Assembly (NCBI GenBank): GCA_002345675.1
Contig: DDWL01000036.1
Span: 91,843 to 155,842, forward strand
Direction: 5' to 3'
DNA length: 64,000 bases
DNA from: Bacteroidales bacterium UBA2287
GTDB taxonomy: Bacteria; Bacteroidota; Bacteroidia; Bacteroidales; Tenuifilaceae
The translations under genes and the position numbers were made by a program. The first letter of the stretch is position 1; every line of letters begins with the position of its first letter. The notes under the pieces are model-generated. The model was not told the origin of the DNA. It saw only the letters and a list, made by a program, of their open reading frames with translations, and made no database searches. Positions 9,269 to 19,178 of the stretch are shown here, piece after piece.

Positions 9269-9616
9269 ATGAGAAAATATTTTAGTTTTTTAGTTTTTTC
9301 AACTTCAATACTTCTTTTTTTAGGTTGTTCGCAAAGTTGCTCAAAAAGCGATACAGAAACAACCGATAGTGCTACTTCATGCCTTGTTGGCACATGGTCG
9401 GTGGTTGAAAATACCTTTACTAAGTCGTTTACCTTTAATGCTAACAATACCGGAACCGAGGTTCAAGCAGCCGATGATGTTAGGTCGTTTACTTGGTCAA
9501 TTAAGGATGGAAAGCCCACTGTTGTTTACGTTAACGAATTAACCGAGTGGCAGTTTACGCTTAGCTGCGAAAGTAATCGGCTAACTGTATTTGGGTTAGT
9601 GTATACAAAGCTCTAA
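9269..9616 (+). CDS. Small lipoprotein, lipocalin-like
   Basis: 115 residues with a lipoprotein signal peptide: the hydrophobic stretch ends in LFLGC, so Cys20 would be lipidated. The mature part contains CLVGTWSVVENTFTKSFTF, the layout of small lipocalin-like Bacteroidota lipoproteins (a short beta barrel that begins with 'L-x-G-T-W'). It starts 38 bp after the previous exported protein and may be co-transcribed with it. No specific ligand or function can be named. Confidence 0.7.
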   Translation: MRKYFSFLVFSTSILLFLGCSQSCSKSDTETTDSATSCLVGTWSVVENTFTKSFTFNANNTGTEVQAADDVRSFTWSIKDGKPTVVYVNELTEWQFTLSCESNRLTVFGLVYTKL

Positions 9617-9649
9617 ATATTTTAATTGTTAAACCCTAAAAATTGTAAA

Positions 9650-10207
9650 ATGAAAAAATTTGTAGCAGTATTTATGCTTGTTTTTGCCCTTGGCTTAACA
9701 GCAAAGGCACAAGAACCTATGTTTAATGTAGGCGATAAAGTAGTTAACTTGGGTATTGGTTTTGGCACTGGCTATGGACTTTACTACAAAACAACAATTC
9801 CACCACTTTCTGCCTCTTTCGAAATGGGCGTTAAGGATGGTATTCTCGAAAAAGGATCACTTGGAGTAGGTGGATACTTAGGTTTTAGTTCATACACCTA
9901 TCGCACAAGCTGGTATGGTGGAACCTATGGCTGGAATTATACTAACATTATACTTGGAGCAAGAGGTGTTTTTCATTACCCATTTGTTGAAAAACTTGAT
10001 ACCTACACGGGTTTATTGCTAGGTTTTAGAGTTGTTACATCTACCGAATATGGAACTGTTGGAACGTATTCGAACCCAACAAACAGTGGTTTAGCATACT
10101 CGTGGTTTGTTGGAGGTCGCTACTACTTTACCGATAAACTTGCAGGTATGCTTGAGTTGGGTTACGGTATTTCGTACCTCAATTTAGGAATTGCAATTAA
10201 ACTTTAA
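9650..10207 (+). CDS. Outer-membrane beta-barrel protein
   Basis: 185 residues from the ATG at 9650, which directly precedes a clear signal peptide (MKKFVAVFMLVFALGLTAKAQ); an in-frame TTG at 9626 would only add residues before it. The mature part alternates polar and aromatic/glycine residues (VVNLGIGFGTGYGLYY, LGVGGYLGFSSYTYR, IILGARGVFHYPF, YSWFVGGRYYF) and ends in an aliphatic strand, as in porin-like barrels of about eight strands. Third of three exported proteins in a row, followed by a strong terminator. The role is unknown. Confidence 0.78.
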   Translation: MKKFVAVFMLVFALGLTAKAQEPMFNVGDKVVNLGIGFGTGYGLYYKTTIPPLSASFEMGVKDGILEKGSLGVGGYLGFSSYTYRTSWYGGTYGWNYTNIILGARGVFHYPFVEKLDTYTGLLLGFRVVTSTEYGTVGTYSNPTNSGLAYSWFVGGRYYFTDKLAGMLELGYGISYLNLGIAIKL

Positions 10208-10226
10208 TAAAAAATATTTTCTAAGC

Positions 10227-10258
10227 CCCCACATGCTTAATGGCATGTGGGGTTTTTT
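10227..10258 (+). terminator. Rho-independent terminator
   Basis: A perfect 10-bp stem (CCCCACATGC with GCATGTGGGG) and a 6-nt loop followed by six T. It lies 19 bp after the barrel-protein stop and should end the three-gene exported-protein unit. Confidence 0.9.
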
Positions 10259-10439
10259 GTTTGTAATTACTCTGTTGTTTTTGTAATTATTTGAATTCTA
10301 GAAGTGTAGGTTTTTTATAACATTTCAAGGTTTTATTAGCCCTTTTGATTTAGTGTAGCAATTCACTTAATTTAAGTCCACTATTCTGTATTTGGTGTAA
10401 ATTAACACCTTTTGGTAAGTTTAATTGCATTTATGTGGT

Positions 10440-10447
10440 TAACTTTG
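10440..10447 (+). promoter_or_regulatory. Putative Bacteroidota -7 box for the receiver-only regulator
   Basis: TAACTTTG matches TAnnTTTG and lies 38 bp before the ATG at 10485. A TTTG lies upstream at 10411-10414, but the gap of 25 is longer than the ideal 19-21. Confidence 0.4.
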
Positions 10448-10484
10448 TGGTGTAGTCAATTGTTTAAAGTTAAAATGCAATTAA

Positions 10485-10889
10485 ATGCAATCCGAACCTA
10501 AATCGATTTTATACGTTGATGATGAGCCAATTAATCTTGAGCTTTTCAAAATTAACTTTCGCAACGATTATAAGGTAATCACAGCAACTTCGGCTCAAAA
10601 AGGAATTGAGATAGTTGAGAAAGAAAATATTTCGGTAATTATTTCGGACCTTAAAATGCCCGAAATGAACGGCATTGAATTTATTGAGTACATTAAAAGT
10701 AACTCGCCCGAAAAGGTTTGCATTTTACTAACAGCCTACATCGAAAGCGATGTAATGCTTAAAGCAATTAACCAAGAGCTTATTTTTAGGTACATTACAA
10801 AGCCTTGGAAAAAGGACGATGTGAAGAATGTTATTGAATTAGCTTTCGATAAGTTCAACGCATCGATAGCAAAACGCATTAACAACTAA
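10485..10889 (+). CDS. Receiver-only response regulator (CheY-like)
   Basis: 134 residues forming a single receiver domain: acidic Asp12-Asp13, phospho-acceptor Asp55 in IISDLKMPEMNG, Thr in LLTAYIES and Lys in YITKPWKK. The FRYITKPWK form is typical of receivers in PAS-kinase systems (RpfG/hybrid type). No output domain is present, so it must act by protein contact or phosphotransfer. It converges tail to tail with the YfiR-domain kinase (30-bp gap), its most likely partner. Confidence 0.88.
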   Translation: MQSEPKSILYVDDEPINLELFKINFRNDYKVITATSAQKGIEIVEKENISVIISDLKMPEMNGIEFIEYIKSNSPEKVCILLTAYIESDVMLKAINQELIFRYITKPWKKDDVKNVIELAFDKFNASIAKRINN

Positions 10890-10919
10890 TAGGACAAGTA
10901 GTAAACAAAAACAATTGGT

Positions 10920-13385
10920 TTAGTCAACAGGTAGGCTAATTATAAACTCGGTTCCCTTTTTAACTTCGCTATTTATTGTCACTTCGCCTTTATGCTGCTG
11001 AAGCACTCCCCAAACAATATATAAGCCTAGTCCAGTGCCTTTTCCTACATCTTTGGTGGTGAAAAACGGGTCGAAAATTCTCTCGGTTATTTCCTGAGGT
11101 ATCCCAATTCCCGAATCTTTAACTTTAAGGAGAATTTTATTATTGGCTTTGTCGAATGTTGTTTCAATGTCGATGGTTCCTTTTTCGGGTATAGCGTCGA
11201 TTGCATTCGAAATAATATTCATAATAACCTGGTTAATTCCCGATGTGTGACACAAAATTTCTGGAATAATTCCGTAGTTTTCGTTAATCCTAATTCGGTC
11301 TCTATACTTCGAGTTTAGTATAACCAGTACATCTTTAATTCCTCCAACAATATTGTAGCGCTTGCGTTCAAGGTCGCCAGTGTTTGAGTAGTAAGCCTTT
11401 AGGCTTGCAATAATTTCGGTAATGCGGTCTATTCCCGTTTCAATGTTGGCAAGCAGAAATTGAAGCGATTTCGATATTTCCTCGTATTCATCGTTGCTCT
11501 GGTTCGACTTTTTACTATTATTCGAAGGGGGTCTAAGTTTTTTAATAAGATCGGTTAGCATTGGCTTAAATGCCTGTGTGCTAGCGCTAATGTAGTTTAT
11601 GGGGTTGTTAATTTCGTGTGCAATTCCTGCGGTAAGCATCCCCAGCGAAGCCATTTTTTCCGACCGTACAAGCTGGTTCTGAGTCTCCTCTAATCGGTTA
11701 ATTGTGCTTTCGAGCTCTTCCTTTCGGCTGTTAAGTTCAGCATTTGTTGAGGTAAGATTTTCGTTAAGTTCAATAATTTCGTTAGCCCTTTCGCGAACCA
11801 ACTCCTCAAGATGGTAGCGGTGTCGTTTAAGTTCGGTAATGTCCGAGAAGGTAACCAGCACTTTGCCAAAGTTGTCTTCGTAGCCTGGAAGCACAATCCA
11901 GTTAACGTAAAGGTCGAGGCGCTTACCCGAGGCTGTTTTTCGCGTTGTTTCGTACGAACTTGAAGTATGCTTGTTTATAAAACGAATAAGGTTGTAGCCA
12001 AATTCCTCAATCGATTTTTCGTTGAATGTTGAAATGTAATGCGTTTCGAACTCCTCTTTGCTCTTATAATCGAAAAGTTCAAGCATCGATGAATTTAGTC
12101 CGGTTATTCGAATTCGCGAAATCGACTCTGTAACTACTGAGCCCCCCTTTATAATTGTATTTTCCAAATCCTTATTCGAAATGCTCTGGGTTGTAAGAAA
12201 TGAATACATTTCTTCGAGGTTCATTTCACAAATTGCCACTGGCGACGACTCGAAAAGGTTTCGGTAGTGTTCGCGGCTAATGCGAAGTTCCTCGGTTCGA
12301 TCGCCAACAAGCTGTTCGAGTTTCTCATTAATTTTTTTCTTGCTTTTAAATGCCCTGTACGCAAAAATAAGCGAGAACATCATCGAAAAAGCAAGCGCAA
12401 TACTTACAAATATTAATTTTTGCTGCAGGCTTATTAACGTCTCTTTCTCCGATATGTCAACATTCTGTAAATCAATTTTTTCCTGTTGCTCGGCAAGCGA
12501 TTTTTGTTTTTCAATAAATTCATCGTTTAACTCTTCGAGGCTATTGCGAACTTCGTTAATCGATTGAAGCTGGTTTTCAATTGTTCGTTGAAGCCTTTCG
12601 CTTTTATAGGCCTGCCCATCAAGTTCTCTGTTTTTTAAAAGAATAAGACTGTCTTTTTCGCTTACTCTGTTCGAAAGCTCAGCAAACTCCTGCTCAAGGT
12701 ACCGTCGGTTTTGCTCGAGATTAACAATAAGCCTATTAAGCTCATTAACCTGAACTATGTACGAATCTTTTTCGCTTTGCGCACTGGCCAACTGAGTTTT
12801 TATTTCCTCAATTTTTGCAGCTTCAACTCGAAGCTGATCGTTTGTTTGCTTGTAAAGTTCCTTTAAGTCGACAAAGGATCCCCCATGAACCAGTATTTCG
12901 GGCTTGTATAAAAACGATTCATTGTCGAGGTTTTGCCTGTTTATTTCGTACGAAATGCGCTTTGTTTTCGAGTCGTACAAAAGGTTAATCATTATAAAAA
13001 GCCGCGAAGAGCTTCTGTCGGAAATTAAAAGGATATTTTGCCCTTTTATGCGCTCGTAAACATCGGCAATGGTGTTGCTGAAAATATCGTCGATATATAA
13101 TAGATTAATATCCTTAAGTGAACTTGTTATGTCAAGTAATACGGGCTCAATTGTTCGGCCTTTCAGTTTGTATCGGGTGGCTAGTAACTTAAAGTTATGA
13201 AAAGTTGTAGTATCGGTTGCAATAACTCCAAATCGGAATGTTTCAATTTGCTTGTCGTTTTTCCACTCAATATTCTGTGCAAAATTATAAATAAGGGCAA
13301 CCTTAACCCTCGAGTCGTCGAGCGGCTGTGCTATGGTAGTTGTTGCCCATATTGCAAAGAGAACAAGTATGAGATTTTTCCTCAT
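10920..13385 (-). CDS. Membrane sensor histidine kinase with N-terminal YfiR/DUF4154-like and PAS domains
   Basis: 821 residues. Order: signal peptide (1-19); a YfiR/HmsC-like (DUF4154) periplasmic domain (about 25-170, with KVALIYNFAQNIEW and FGVIATD); a long coiled coil (about 180-320); a membrane segment (about 322-345); a second coiled coil; a PAS domain (about 370-520); a HisKA domain with phospho-acceptor His590 in AHEINNPINY; and a HATPase with NIISNAIDAIPE, DSGIGIP and GTGLGLYIVWG. YfiR-type domains elsewhere are free periplasmic proteins that repress diguanylate cyclases; here the domain is fused to the kinase as sensor. It probably signals to the adjacent receiver-only regulator. 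Confidence 0.88.
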   Translation of the reverse strand: MRKNLILVLFAIWATTTIAQPLDDSRVKVALIYNFAQNIEWKNDKQIETFRFGVIATDTTTFHNFKLLATRYKLKGRTIEPVLLDITSSLKDINLLYIDDIFSNTIADVYERIKGQNILLISDRSSSRLFIMINLLYDSKTKRISYEINRQNLDNESFLYKPEILVHGGSFVDLKELYKQTNDQLRVEAAKIEEIKTQLASAQSEKDSYIVQVNELNRLIVNLEQNRRYLEQEFAELSNRVSEKDSLILLKNRELDGQAYKSERLQRTIENQLQSINEVRNSLEELNDEFIEKQKSLAEQQEKIDLQNVDISEKETLISLQQKLIFVSIALAFSMMFSLIFAYRAFKSKKKINEKLEQLVGDRTEELRISREHYRNLFESSPVAICEMNLEEMYSFLTTQSISNKDLENTIIKGGSVVTESISRIRITGLNSSMLELFDYKSKEEFETHYISTFNEKSIEEFGYNLIRFINKHTSSSYETTRKTASGKRLDLYVNWIVLPGYEDNFGKVLVTFSDITELKRHRYHLEELVRERANEIIELNENLTSTNAELNSRKEELESTINRLEETQNQLVRSEKMASLGMLTAGIAHEINNPINYISASTQAFKPMLTDLIKKLRPPSNNSKKSNQSNDEYEEISKSLQFLLANIETGIDRITEIIASLKAYYSNTGDLERKRYNIVGGIKDVLVILNSKYRDRIRINENYGIIPEILCHTSGINQVIMNIISNAIDAIPEKGTIDIETTFDKANNKILLKVKDSGIGIPQEITERIFDPFFTTKDVGKGTGLGLYIVWGVLQQHKGEVTINSEVKKGTEFIISLPVD

Positions 13386-13674
13386 TTGCTAGTATTATTG
13401 TTTTAATGTTTTTTTATGAGCACCGATTACAAGTTGAAGCAAATTAAGTACTTTTTATGGAATTGCAATTTGTTTAATGCTTAAACACCCTGTTTTTTAT
13501 TGAAATTATGGTTAATTAGATGATAATGAACTTTATGTGCATTTTGGGCGCTTGGAGGATTATATGCCTGTTTTTGAACCTTTAGTGTTTAATGTTTTCG
13601 AATTATTAACCACCACGTTTAATATAACTCTAAATTAATTGTACATTAGTGGCTACACATAAACCACGAATGGG

Positions 13675-16600
13675 ATGAAGAATGTTTTACTGCTTTTATC
13701 CTTTTTACTATTCAAATTTTGCATTTTGGCACAAACGCCAACCTATGTTCATTACAGCACAGCCAATGGGCTACCTAGCTCGCAGGTTTACGAAATTATT
13801 CAGGACAGCAAAGGCTTTATTTGGTTTGCAACCGATAACGGCGTAAGCCGTTTTAATGGGTATGAGTTTAAAAACTTTTCGGTGTCCAATGGCCTTCATA
13901 GCCAAGTTATTTTTAAACTTTTCGAGGATCCAAAGGGGCGAATATGGTTTAGCAACTTCGACAATAAGCTCACCTACTGTTACAACGACAGCATTTACCC
14001 CTATAAATACAACCACATTCTACCATCGAGCCCAACAAATCCAAACGCAAATGTTAATATTAAGTCGATTGTAGTCGACAGCCTCGACAATGTTTATATT
14101 GAGTGGTATTACTTTGGCTACTCCATGGTTGACGGGAATGGGCAGTATGCTCACTTCCTTCCCGAAACTCAAACAGAGTTTATTATAAAAGAAATTGCGA
14201 ACAGCGATAGATACTGCGGCTATTTTCCGGAGGACAGAAAGTATACAACACCAAAATTTAAAACGGTAATTCCTTGGTTTAAAAACCCAATTACCTTAGA
14301 GGGAACTTTGTATGGGAATAAGTCGGAGTTATACTTTTTAAATCGAATTACCCCCGAAACATTTATAGTGGCACTTGGCAAATCGATGCATGTGATAGAA
14401 CAAAACAATGTTCAGGAAGTTGCTGTGCCGAGCGAAATTATACGAATACGAAAGGACACAAACAACGACTTATGGGTTGGAACGCATTTGCGAAAAGGTG
14501 TTTACTGTTATTCAAAGAGCAATGGTTACCAAAAACACTACAAACATTATCTCCCTAACTACTCTGTAACCGATATTTTAAGGGATAGAGAGGGAGGCCT
14601 TTGGCTTTCGACTCTCGAAAATGGGGTTTTCTATTTTCCAAACGAGAACTTTATTAATATCGAAAATATAAGTCCAAGTAAACACATTACTAAAATAGTT
14701 AAAGCCAGCAATGCTATTTACTTTGTTTCTGGTTACGAAAAATTGTTCCTGTTAAACCCCGACAATAGGATGCATAACGTTATAAATGAGTCAATATATA
14801 TTCGTAGGCTTGAGTATAAAATCGACTTGCTTTGGGTGTCTAGCGATTTAGGGTTACTTCAGTATGATGGATTACAACTGGCTGAGCAAAGATTGAGGGC
14901 ATTCGAGCCACAAAAGTCAAAAAATACGCTAATTAATCCTCGTGCAGTTCATCCAGTTACTAGTAAAAAATTCTATTCAGCGGGCAACAATGGTATACAT
15001 TATTGTGCTTTAAACAACAATGCCAGCGACACCTTACATAATGTTACATTCTACGACAAAGAATTCGATGAGGTTGTAACAAACTTTTTACCTTTTAAAA
15101 ATGGAAAATTTTTAATCGCATCCTACGTTGGACTATACTTGGCGCAACCAAACCCCAAAAACCCTACTATTCTTGAGGTTGAAGAAATGGGCAAACGGCA
15201 TCCCGTTCTTAATACCCGAATCGACGAAATTCATTTCAACAAATTCGATGGCCGATACTACCTTGCCACAAAAGAAAAAGGACTTTTAGTTTGGGACAAC
15301 CAAAAGGATTCCGTAATGCAAATTAGCAAAAAAGAAGGGCTTGCCGACAACCTTGTTTCGTCAATAGCCATTAACGATTCGGTTGTTTGGGTAGGAACAA
15401 AACAGGGCCTCAGTAAGTTGGCTTTTTGTAAAAGGGATTTTAACAAATACCACTTAACCAACTACTCGAAGTACAACGGACTTCCTACCAACGAAATAAA
15501 CGGAATTGCTATAATGGGGGGCAATGTATATGTGGCTACTAACGAAGGCTTGTGCTACTTTAATCCCAAAAAAATTAATCCAAATTTAGCAAAGCCTCTA
15601 GTATATATTTCCAAAATTATGGTGAATGAGAGGGAAGTAAATAGTGCCGAACTTCTTAATTTAAGATATAATCACAACGATATTTCTATTGAATTTATTG
15701 GATTGTCGTATAGAACACTTGGCAATGTTTTATACAAGTATAAGTTAAGTGGAATCGATACAAACTGGCATTTCACCAAGAATAGGGATGTTCGGTTTCC
15801 AAAACTTCAAAGTGGATCGTACCATTTTAGCGTAAGCGCCCAAAACGAAGATGGAATTTGGAGTAGCGCTCCTGCTGAATTTGAGTTTACAATAAGACCT
15901 CCATTTTGGCAGACAACTTTCTTTCTTGTTTTCCTTTCGCTAGTAATTGCACTACTTATAATGCTTATTTACAACCTTCGAATAAGGGAAATTAACAAAC
16001 GTAACAAGCAGCATCGCGAAGACGAGTATAAGCGGCACAAACTAGAGGAAGAGTTAATATTATCGAAACAAATGGCGCTTATTCAGCAAATGAATCCCCA
16101 CTTTATGTTTAACGCCCTAAACTCTATTCAAAGTTTAATGTGCGAAAACAATACTACCGAAGCCAGCCAGTACTTGACGAGTTTTGCAAAACTTATGCGC
16201 CTAACTCTCGAAAACATTCAAGAGCAGTATATAACATTAGAAAAAGAGTTGGTGTCGCTCCGCCTGTACCTTAACCTTGAAAAGCTTCGCTTAAACAACT
16301 TAATGCAACACGAAATTCACGTCGACAGCAGTATCGATGCCGAATCGTGCAACATTCCAACCATGCTTATTCAGCCCTACGTCGAAAATGCAATTATTCA
16401 TGGGTTAAGGCATAAAACGAATGGAATGGGAATCATTAAAATAGAATTTTTTCTTCTCGACACCCAAACCCTTCTTTGCCGAATTGAAGACAATGGCATT
16501 GGTCGAAGAAAATCGGACGACATTAATGCTATGCAAGAATTTAAACACAAGTCGTATGGTAGCAAAATTGTACAAAAGCGGCTCGACCTAATAAACTCGC

Positions 16601-16704
16601 TTTACAACAGGTTCCTCGATGTTAAATACATCGATCTTGAGGCTCGAGATGGCCAATCGCTCGGAACAATTGTTGAAGTGAAACTGCCAATTACTATTTC
16701 GTAA
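13675..16704 (+). CDS. Sensor histidine kinase with two-component propeller repeats (LytS-like kinase domain)
   Basis: 1009 residues. After a signal peptide (1-19) come repeated propeller blades of the Reg_prop type (QDSKGFIWFATDNGVSRFNG, TNNDLWVGTHLRKGVYCY, DREGGLWLSTLENGVFYF), then a Y_Y_Y domain (about 690-755, with YKYKLSGIDTNW), one membrane segment (about 762-785) and a His_kinase (PF06580-like) module with His809 in QMNPHFMFNALNSIQ and a terminal ATPase part (EDNGIGRRKS). Unlike hybrid HTCS proteins of polysaccharide utilisation loci, it has no receiver or AraC output. LytTR regulators usually partner this class, but none is encoded next to it. Confidence 0.92.
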   Translation: MKNVLLLLSFLLFKFCILAQTPTYVHYSTANGLPSSQVYEIIQDSKGFIWFATDNGVSRFNGYEFKNFSVSNGLHSQVIFKLFEDPKGRIWFSNFDNKLTYCYNDSIYPYKYNHILPSSPTNPNANVNIKSIVVDSLDNVYIEWYYFGYSMVDGNGQYAHFLPETQTEFIIKEIANSDRYCGYFPEDRKYTTPKFKTVIPWFKNPITLEGTLYGNKSELYFLNRITPETFIVALGKSMHVIEQNNVQEVAVPSEIIRIRKDTNNDLWVGTHLRKGVYCYSKSNGYQKHYKHYLPNYSVTDILRDREGGLWLSTLENGVFYFPNENFINIENISPSKHITKIVKASNAIYFVSGYEKLFLLNPDNRMHNVINESIYIRRLEYKIDLLWVSSDLGLLQYDGLQLAEQRLRAFEPQKSKNTLINPRAVHPVTSKKFYSAGNNGIHYCALNNNASDTLHNVTFYDKEFDEVVTNFLPFKNGKFLIASYVGLYLAQPNPKNPTILEVEEMGKRHPVLNTRIDEIHFNKFDGRYYLATKEKGLLVWDNQKDSVMQISKKEGLADNLVSSIAINDSVVWVGTKQGLSKLAFCKRDFNKYHLTNYSKYNGLPTNEINGIAIMGGNVYVATNEGLCYFNPKKINPNLAKPLVYISKIMVNEREVNSAELLNLRYNHNDISIEFIGLSYRTLGNVLYKYKLSGIDTNWHFTKNRDVRFPKLQSGSYHFSVSAQNEDGIWSSAPAEFEFTIRPPFWQTTFFLVFLSLVIALLIMLIYNLRIREINKRNKQHREDEYKRHKLEEELILSKQMALIQQMNPHFMFNALNSIQSLMCENNTTEASQYLTSFAKLMRLTLENIQEQYITLEKELVSLRLYLNLEKLRLNNLMQHEIHVDSSIDAESCNIPTMLIQPYVENAIIHGLRHKTNGMGIIKIEFFLLDTQTLLCRIEDNGIGRRKSDDINAMQEFKHKSYGSKIVQKRLDLINSLYNRFLDVKYIDLEARDGQSLGTIVEVKLPITIS

Positions 16705-16852
16705 TTTATTATTGCCCTTTAAATCATTGGTTATTTCGTTGCAAGTAACTCAACTAATAAATAGCACTTTATTTTTAAAAATTCAAAGGGCAACCTAAGC
16801 CTCCCTCTTTTAAAACGATATTATTTCGCCAGTAATTATAACCTCATTTTCC

Positions 16853-16860
16853 TATCTTTG
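16853..16860 (+). promoter_or_regulatory. Putative Bacteroidota -7 box for gpmI
   Basis: TATCTTTG followed by C, the classic form of TAnnTTTG, 70 bp before the gpmI ATG. The -33 TTTG is not well conserved. Confidence 0.55.
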
Positions 16861-16930
16861 CAACCGCAAAACAATCTTACACCCCAAAACGTTTATAAAT
16901 TAAAATTTTATCATATTATAATTCAAGTAA

Positions 16931-18451
16931 ATGAAAAGCAAAGTTTTACTAATGATTCTCGATGGCTGGGGAATTGGCAACGGCAGCAAATCCGATGTTA
17001 TTGCAACAGTTAACCCACCATACATGAAGAAGCTAAAGGCAACCTACCCAAATTCGCACCTTCTCGCATGCGGCGAAGATGTTGGTTTGCCCGAAGGGCA
17101 AATGGGAAATTCCGAAGTTGGACACCTTAACATTGGTGCTGGGCGGGTTGTTTATCAGGATTTAGTTCGTATAAATAAAGAGATAAAAGACGGCGATTTT
17201 TTTAAGAACCATGTTCTTACCGAAGCTTTTACATACGCAAAGAAAAATGGCAAAGCAGTACACTTCCTCGGGCTTGTTTCCGATGGTGGTGTGCACTCGC
17301 TACACACCCACCTTTACGCACTTTGCGATATGACCAAAACATTTGGGCTAAACAAAGTGTTTATTCATGCACTTACCGATGGTCGCGACACCGATCCGCA
17401 AAGCGGATTAGGCTTTGTAAAAAATCTCGAAAAACATCTCGAAAGCAGCAATGGCACAATAGCCTCGCTGGTTGGCAGGTACTACACCATGGATCGCGAC
17501 AAGCGCTGGGAACGTGTAAAGATTGGCTACGACCTATTGGTTAAAGGGAAAGGCAAGCCAGTTACCAGCATTACAAAAGCAATTGAGGAATCGTACGCCG
17601 AAGGTGTAACCGACGAGTTTATTATGCCTTTAGTTAAAGTTGATGCAACTGGAAACCCCGTTGGAAAAGTTAGCGAAGGCGACGTTATGGTTTGCTTCAA
17701 CTTTCGAACCGACCGTTTACGAGAAATTTCCATTGTGCTTTCGCAAAAGGATATGCCCGAGCACGGAATGACCACCATTCCGCTGCACTACGTTACCATG
17801 GCTCGTTACGACGACACATTTAAGAATGTTAATATTGTTTACGAGAAGGATAACCTTATAAACACAATTGGCGAAGCGGTTTCGAACGCTAACCTTAAGC
17901 AGCTTCGCATAGCCGAAACCGAAAAGTATGCTCATGTTACGTTCTTCTTTTCGGGTGGTCGCGAAAACGTTTTTACCAACGAGGAGCGCATAATGATTTC
18001 GTCGCCTAAGGTTGCTACCTACGATTTAAAACCCGAAATGAGCGCCTTCGAAGTAAGGGATGCAATTGTTGAGCAGCTAAAAGCCAATAAGTTCGATTTT
18101 ATTTGCCTTAACTTCGCCAACGGCGACATGGTTGGGCATACTGGCATTTACGAAGCCATTGAGCGAGCAATAATGGCTGTCGACAGCTGCGTTGAATCGG
18201 TTGTTGAAACGGCCAAGGCGAACGGGTATACTGTAGTTATTATTGCCGACCATGGCAATGCCGATTTCGCTGTAAATGCCGACGGTTCGCCAAACACAGC
18301 GCATTCGCTAAACCCTGTTCCTTTTATTTTAGTTTCCGATAATTATACGAAAACCGAAAACGGAATTCTTGCCGACGTTGCACCAACTATTCTAAGCATT
18401 ATGGAACTTCCAATTCCTGCCGAAATGACTGGAAAAGTTCTTTGCTCTTAA
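16931..18451 (+). CDS. gpmI: 2,3-bisphosphoglycerate-independent phosphoglycerate mutase
   Basis: Interconverts 3- and 2-phosphoglycerate in glycolysis and gluconeogenesis, with two Mn2+ ions and a phosphoserine intermediate. At 506 residues it is full length. Asp11 (LDGWG) and Ser61 in GQMGNSEVGH are the metal-binding and catalytic residues. Further hallmarks are LHALTDGRDTDP-like AHLTDGRDTDPQSG (here HALTDGRDTDP), the FNFRTDR segment, and IIADHGNAD with AHSLNPVP near the end. Monocistronic by context, with a promoter-like site upstream. Very secure. Confidence 0.97.
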   Translation: MKSKVLLMILDGWGIGNGSKSDVIATVNPPYMKKLKATYPNSHLLACGEDVGLPEGQMGNSEVGHLNIGAGRVVYQDLVRINKEIKDGDFFKNHVLTEAFTYAKKNGKAVHFLGLVSDGGVHSLHTHLYALCDMTKTFGLNKVFIHALTDGRDTDPQSGLGFVKNLEKHLESSNGTIASLVGRYYTMDRDKRWERVKIGYDLLVKGKGKPVTSITKAIEESYAEGVTDEFIMPLVKVDATGNPVGKVSEGDVMVCFNFRTDRLREISIVLSQKDMPEHGMTTIPLHYVTMARYDDTFKNVNIVYEKDNLINTIGEAVSNANLKQLRIAETEKYAHVTFFFSGGRENVFTNEERIMISSPKVATYDLKPEMSAFEVRDAIVEQLKANKFDFICLNFANGDMVGHTGIYEAIERAIMAVDSCVESVVETAKANGYTVVIIADHGNADFAVNADGSPNTAHSLNPVPFILVSDNYTKTENGILADVAPTILSIMELPIPAEMTGKVLCS

Positions 18452-18472
18452 ATCAGAAAAAATCCTTAATAG

Positions 18473-18513
18473 AAATCTGTGTTAATCCTGTAAATCTGCG
18501 TTATCCGCGTTCT
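18473..18513 (+). repeat. Dispersed-repeat relic ('ATCTGTGTTAATC...ATCTGCG' type)
   Basis: The gap between gpmI and the DUF3109 gene holds a quasi-repetitive stretch built on 'ATCTG(T/C)G' and 'GTTAATC' words. It resembles half of a dispersed repeat; a distant similar relic is at about 47256-47295 (CACGCAGATCCAGAT). It lies immediately before the DUF3109 start. Confidence 0.4.
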
Positions 18514-18518
18514 ATTTT

Positions 18519-19115
18519 ATGATCCAAATTGACGATAAACTCATTAGCCTCGACCTTTTCGAAAAACAGTTTTGCTGCGATTTACCAAAATGCCTTGGCG
18601 CATGCTGTGTTCATGGTCAGTCGGGTGCACCTCTCGAGCAAAGCGAGGTTGAAATGCTAATGGTCGAACTCGAAAGTATTAAGCCATTTCTTAAGCCATC
18701 GGGTTTAAAGTCTATTGATGAGCAAGGCGTTTGGGTTCGCGATCACGATGGCGATATGGTTACCCCGCTAATTGATGGCGCCGAGTGCGCCTTTGCTATC
18801 GAAAAAGACAATATTACTTTTTGCGCAATCGAAAAGGCTTGGTTAGCCGGGAAAGTAAAATTTCGCAAACCCATTTCGTGCCATCTATACCCAATTCGAA
18901 CAAGAAAATACAAGGTTTTCACTGCCATTAATTACGACCAGTGGAGCATTTGCCAACCTGCTCGCGAGTACGGAAAAAACTTAAACCTTCCGGTTTATAA
19001 ATTCCTTAAAGAACCAATTATCAGGGCTTATGGCGAGGAGTTTTACGTGCAATTAGAGGAAGCCGCTAAATTACTCAACAAGCAAAAAGGCTCAGCTAAC
19101 GATTCGAAAAATTAG
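18519..19115 (+). CDS. DUF3109 family cysteine-rich protein
   Basis: 198 residues with the Cys-rich N-terminus of the DUF3109 family (FCCDLPKCLGACC followed by GAPLEQSE), further Cys in AECAFA, TFCAIEKAW, ISCHLYPIR and SICQPA. The spacing is like that of YkgJ-type proteins thought to bind zinc or an iron-sulfur cluster; the cofactor is inferred, not shown. Soluble and cytoplasmic, with no signal peptide. Widely conserved in Bacteroidota with no proven role. Followed 63 bp later by an M20 dipeptidase. Confidence 0.85.
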   Translation: MIQIDDKLISLDLFEKQFCCDLPKCLGACCVHGQSGAPLEQSEVEMLMVELESIKPFLKPSGLKSIDEQGVWVRDHDGDMVTPLIDGAECAFAIEKDNITFCAIEKAWLAGKVKFRKPISCHLYPIRTRKYKVFTAINYDQWSICQPAREYGKNLNLPVYKFLKEPIIRAYGEEFYVQLEEAAKLLNKQKGSANDSKN

Positions 19116-19178
19116 GATTTTGTCCTCTTTTTTACTATAATTGCAAGCAAACAATTATTAATCAATATATTAAACAAC

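Noticed and set aside
16712..16796. Inverted words TTGCCCTTT and AAAGGGCAA downstream of the propeller kinase
   Set aside because: The arms are short and about 65 bp apart, with no T tract; weak as a terminator or element.
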